Below, in pieces: positions 6,641 to 8,235 of a DNA stretch of 8,235 nt. The notes beneath the pieces are model-generated. The model searched no databases, was not told the origin of the DNA, and was given only the letters and a program-made list of their open reading frames with translations. Within the stretch, counting starts at the first letter, position 1. Each line of letters starts with the position of its first letter. A program made the translations under genes and the position numbers. The DNA comes from Candidatus Coatesiibacteriota bacterium. Lineage in GTDB: Bacteria > B130-G9. The stretch covers positions 1-8,235 of the forward strand of contig JAFGIT010000096.1 in the NCBI GenBank assembly GCA_016929465.1. Reading direction: 5' to 3'.

Positions 6641-7516
6641 ATGATTACCGAAGAAACCAAGAACGGTTCAAGAATGAACAGCGGCGGCCCTGCCGATATG
6701 GCAGGAGCTGTGCACGACAAGAGGAGCAGAATCTGGCTGTGCTTGGTCATTGCAGCTCTGTTCTTCCTAATGCTGCCCTACTTGGGAAGGGCGGAGTTAT
6801 TCCTCGATATCCATACGGCGTATTGGGACGACCAACGGCCGCGTCTCCGAATAGAGAAATTCTTTCGTGGCGAGAGAATTCCCGTCAGACTGGCCGTTCA
6901 CAATCCCGAAGATGACATCCAGGTTGACCTCTACATCGGGCTGCTTTCGATAGATGGCAAGTTGTTTGTCTCTGGAGAAGATGGATGGTCAACTCAGATA
7001 AGACCGTGGATGGCGAATGTCAGCATTCCCGCCGGTTTGATTGAGAATGACTACATCCTGTTCCATCTGGACATACCCTCAGAAATGCCTCCGATCTGTG
7101 AAGAGGGAACCTACTACCTTCTCGCAGGAGTGACCGAGCCAGGGACGCACAGTTTCATTTGTGATGTCAGCACGACAGGTTTTGAGGTCGTAGATGAGCA
7201 AGCCAGACAACTCGATATCGACCTGGTTACACAGCAAGTCACTGCTATGGCGCTTCGCGCCCGCAGGTGGTATCAGAAGCCCGCTGATGAGGGAGGTGGG
7301 GGCGGCAGTTTCGTGGATCTTTGCATTGACGACATCGGAAGTGCACTTGGGGAACACGAGGACTCCTACGCTATTTCCCTTGCTACGGATGTTTCAGTAA
7401 ACATAGCGGGGACGTGCGGAGTCGCGACATGTCAGTTCGGATATCCAGTAGTCATCGTCGCAGATGTCACGCTGGATAGCGTCACTATCACTTTTCACGA
7501 GTGGGATAAGTTCTGA
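6641..7516 (+). CDS. Secreted beta-sandwich protein with pilin-like C-terminal domain
   Basis: A 291-residue exported protein with no assignable reaction. Residues 1-30 are a polar N-region, 31-48 a hydrophobic segment (IWLCLVIAALFFLMLPYL) and GRA-E near 51 a plausible signal peptidase site. Residues about 52-185 look like a beta-sandwich common in environmental surface proteins: a VDLYIGLLSIDGKLF strand pair, a WST...PW stretch, and EGTYYLLAGVTEPGTHSF (155-172). Residues about 188-291 (LDIDLVTQQVTAMALRAR, then WYQKPADEGGGGGSF at 210-224, then a beta-rich end) strongly recall the soluble half of short pilin-like proteins with the pattern N-LA-AQQYYRRP-GGGG-SF. The usual N-terminal pilin helix has been replaced by the first domain. 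Four cysteines (C153, C174, C259, C264) suggest disulfides. It is probably monocistronic. Family recognition is from memory of such sequences, so moderate. Confidence 0.7.
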   Translation: MITEETKNGSRMNSGGPADMAGAVHDKRSRIWLCLVIAALFFLMLPYLGRAELFLDIHTAYWDDQRPRLRIEKFFRGERIPVRLAVHNPEDDIQVDLYIGLLSIDGKLFVSGEDGWSTQIRPWMANVSIPAGLIENDYILFHLDIPSEMPPICEEGTYYLLAGVTEPGTHSFICDVSTTGFEVVDEQARQLDIDLVTQQVTAMALRARRWYQKPADEGGGGGSFVDLCIDDIGSALGEHEDSYAISLATDVSVNIAGTCGVATCQFGYPVVIVADVTLDSVTITFHEWDKF

Positions 7517-7620
7517 TCCCTGCTTTCATTCCCCGTAGCAGTCCGGGAAAATGATCTCAATATATTCGGGTGTGATCCAGCTGGCGGACAGAGTGTGAAG
7601 TCAGCACCTGAAAAAATAGC

Positions 7621-7649
7621 TTGACATCTCCCCTCCTCTATGCTAATAA
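7621..7649 (+). promoter_or_regulatory. Strong extended -10 promoter in the terminal intergenic region
   Basis: A consensus TTGACA (7621-7626), a 17-bp spacer and TAATAA (7644-7649) preceded by TG at 7641-7642 form a good sigma70 promoter with an extended -10. Transcription would begin near 7656 on the plus strand. No normal-sized gene follows, so the product is either a small RNA or the small ORF at 7824. Confidence 0.6.
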
Positions 7650-7667
7650 GAGCCCAGCACAGTTCCC

Positions 7668-7691
7668 AAGGAGGGGCGCAGAGTGAAGTAG
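7668..7691 (+). promoter_or_regulatory. Perfect Shine-Dalgarno leading to a two-codon ORF
   Basis: AAGGAGGGG (7668-7676) is about as strong a ribosome binding site as exists. The only start codon at proper spacing is GTG at 7683, followed at once by AAG and TAG. The same 8-mer AGGAGGGG is complementary to CCCCTCCT at 7630-7637, inside the promoter spacer. This may be a leader or ribosome-standby site, the scar of a lost gene, or an operator half-site. Confidence 0.35.
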
Positions 7692-7768
7692 GTAGGTTAC
7701 GGGCTTCGGTCTTTTCCCTACCGTCTTCTCTCTTCATATCATATTGAAAAGAAGGGCCGTCTTGGCCC
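7691..7768 (+). ncRNA. Structured leader RNA segment
   Basis: Two GC-rich stems lie just downstream of the extended -10 promoter. GGTAGG (7691-7696) pairs with CCTACC (7717-7722) and encloses a smaller stem closed by a C(UUCG)G tetraloop at 7704-7709. GGGCC (7754-7758) pairs with GGCCC (7764-7768) across a 5-nt loop. The first could be read as a weak terminator because CTTTT (7711-7715) follows the tetraloop stem. I do not recognise a known riboswitch or RNA family. Confidence 0.35.
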
Positions 7769-7779
7769 ACTCGCGATGT

Positions 7780-7818
7780 TCCTCCAGTGACCAGTGCTTA
7801 TTCCATAACTCGGGAGGA
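7780..7818 (+). promoter_or_regulatory. Anti-Shine-Dalgarno pairing over the small ORF's ribosome site
   Basis: TCCTCC (7780-7785) is perfectly complementary to GGAGGA (7813-7818), which is the core of the ribosome binding site GGGAGGAG (7812-7819) of the small ORF at 7824. The arms enclose 27 nt. Folding would hide the site, a common control device for small toxic membrane peptides. Confidence 0.35.
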
Positions 7819-7823
7819 GAGCG

Positions 7824-7889
7824 ATGGAAGAGGTGCTTTGCATACTGGTCTTTCTCCTCATCTGTGCTGTTATAGCCTGTTTCGGCTGA
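7824..7889 (+). CDS. Putative 21-residue single-span membrane peptide
   Basis: ATG at 7824 follows GGGAGGAG (7812-7819) by 4 nt and opens a 21-codon frame ending at TGA 7887-7889. After MEE, all 18 remaining residues are hydrophobic, small or cysteine (Cys at 6, 14 and 19, ending CFG), exactly the length of one membrane span. Small bacterial membrane peptides and type I toxins such as the Ibs and Ldr families have this form. Unlike many of those, this peptide has no basic residue and carries two acidic residues at its start. A strong promoter lies 175 bp upstream, the ribosome site may be sequestered, and a perfect hairpin follows 38 bp after the stop. A reverse-strand ORF covers the same bases and could be the real gene, so confidence is limited. 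Confidence 0.38.
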   Translation: MEEVLCILVFLLICAVIACFG

Positions 7890-7927
7890 GGCACGAGAGA
7901 GGAAGACCATCGGGCAGCAAGGCTCTT

Positions 7928-7961
7928 GGCGCAATGAAGGAGTTCGCTCCTTCATTGCGCC
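7928..7961. repeat. Perfect 15-bp inverted repeat (TTCG loop)
   Basis: GGCGCAATGAAGGAG (7928-7942) and CTCCTTCATTGCGCC (7947-7961) are exact inverted arms around TTCG. Neither strand has an adjacent T-run, so a classical intrinsic terminator is not evident. It could still end or protect the short plus-strand transcript, or be a mobile REP-like palindrome. A sequence-exact 15-bp stem is very unlikely by chance. Confidence 0.75.
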
Positions 7962-7974
7962 GTCAGAACGCAAT

Positions 7975-8013
7975 CCGCCTTTTGCGGGACGTAAAGAGCG
8001 GCTGATAGCCGCT
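7975..8013. repeat. Two further short stem-loops downstream
   Basis: CCGC (7975-7978) pairs with GCGG (7984-7987) across CTTTT. AGCGGCT (7997-8003) pairs with AGCCGCT (8007-8013) across GAT. Read on the minus strand, the second is followed by CTTT, which gives it a weak terminator look. Together with the 15-bp palindrome they form a cluster of three hairpins in 86 bp. Confidence 0.5.
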
Positions 8014-8235
8014 TCAAGGAGATTGCGGGGGACTTTTCAAGGCCCAGATCGGGTCGCATGGCTAGGACTATACTTCCACCAGAATCTCCCCCGAACTATG
8101 CCATTATTCGCTGCTCAGTAGGCTCTCATGTTATCGGGAGTTGTGCGGGTGAAATGTCTCAGCTGGAATTATCTCAATTACCTCAGGAAGCGGTCGCCTC
8201 GGACCCCACTCGCACGCCTGAATTCGGTTGCAGGA
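8014..8235. other. Right-edge region without a firm gene
   Basis: Two frames run off the right edge and overlap, so at most one is real. On the plus strand, ATG at 8058 (internal ATG at 8154) stays open to the end without a good ribosome site. On the minus strand, a frame enters from the edge and stops at 8131-8133, reading as a plausible protein end (tail EVIEIIPAETFHPHNSR). Third-position GC, counted by hand from 8154 for the plus frame and from 8132 for the minus frame, does not separate them. The hairpins at 7997-8013 and 7928-7961 would suit as a 3' boundary for the minus-strand option. Confidence 0.25.

Noticed and set aside
6610-6915. 101-codon frame starting near GGAGG at 6611-6615
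   Set aside because: It overlaps the secreted protein in another frame and is arginine- and glutamine-rich without a plausible fold. The stronger ribosome site serves ATG 6641.
7520-7541. Stem CTGCT/AGCAG after the secreted protein as a terminator
   Set aside because: The stem has only five pairs, the loop is 12 nt and no T-run follows.
7784-7796. Tandem CCAGTGA-CCAGTG
   Set aside because: Two copies of six bases are not enough to claim a repeat element or operator.

Overview
The window looks like a chromosomal segment of an uncultured diderm bacterium. A LolA-type periplasmic lipoprotein carrier implies an outer membrane. Shine-Dalgarno sites are strong, and several starts are TTG or GTG. 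Promoters are sigma70-like (three TTGACA boxes). The mix of B12-type radical SAM enzymes, a cyclic 2,3-diphosphoglycerate synthetase homologue and a secreted protein with a pilin-like tail is typical of deep-branching environmental phyla. I cannot name the lineage from sequence alone. I see no rRNA, tRNA, CRISPR array, transposase or phage gene.

Layout. Positions 1-453 are non-coding upstream DNA ending in a good sigma70-type promoter (368-395). It drives unit A: a left-handed beta-helix acyltransferase (454-1080) and a B12-binding radical SAM protein (1125-2663), both starting at TTG behind purine-rich ribosome binding sites. A second TTGACA promoter (2755-2783) and a leader of about 150 nt precede unit B: a second B12-binding radical SAM protein (2943-4343), a cyclic 2,3-diphosphoglycerate synthetase-like ATPase (4356-5720), and a LolA-family protein (5717-6460) whose ATG overlaps the ATPase stop codon. 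Units A and B lie head to tail and may be one functional module. The likely theme is synthesis or modification of an envelope lipid or glycan and its delivery: acyl transfer, radical methylation or rearrangement, an unusual phosphoryl-transfer enzyme, and a periplasmic lipid carrier. That theme is inference.

Unit C is a single secreted protein (6641-7516). A beta-sandwich common in surface proteins appears to be fused to the globular half of a pilin-like protein, without the pilin's N-terminal helix.

The last 700 bases hold no ordinary gene but are not featureless. An extended -10 promoter (7621-7649) faces a structured leader. The leader carries a perfect Shine-Dalgarno followed by only a two-codon frame, several GC-rich hairpins, and a 21-residue all-hydrophobic ORF (7824-7889) with a good Shine-Dalgarno that a nearby TCCTCC could sequester. 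A perfect 15-bp hairpin (7928-7961) follows. This resembles a small-membrane-peptide or type I toxin-like locus and is the best candidate for something undescribed, though an overlapping reverse-strand ORF is a competing reading.
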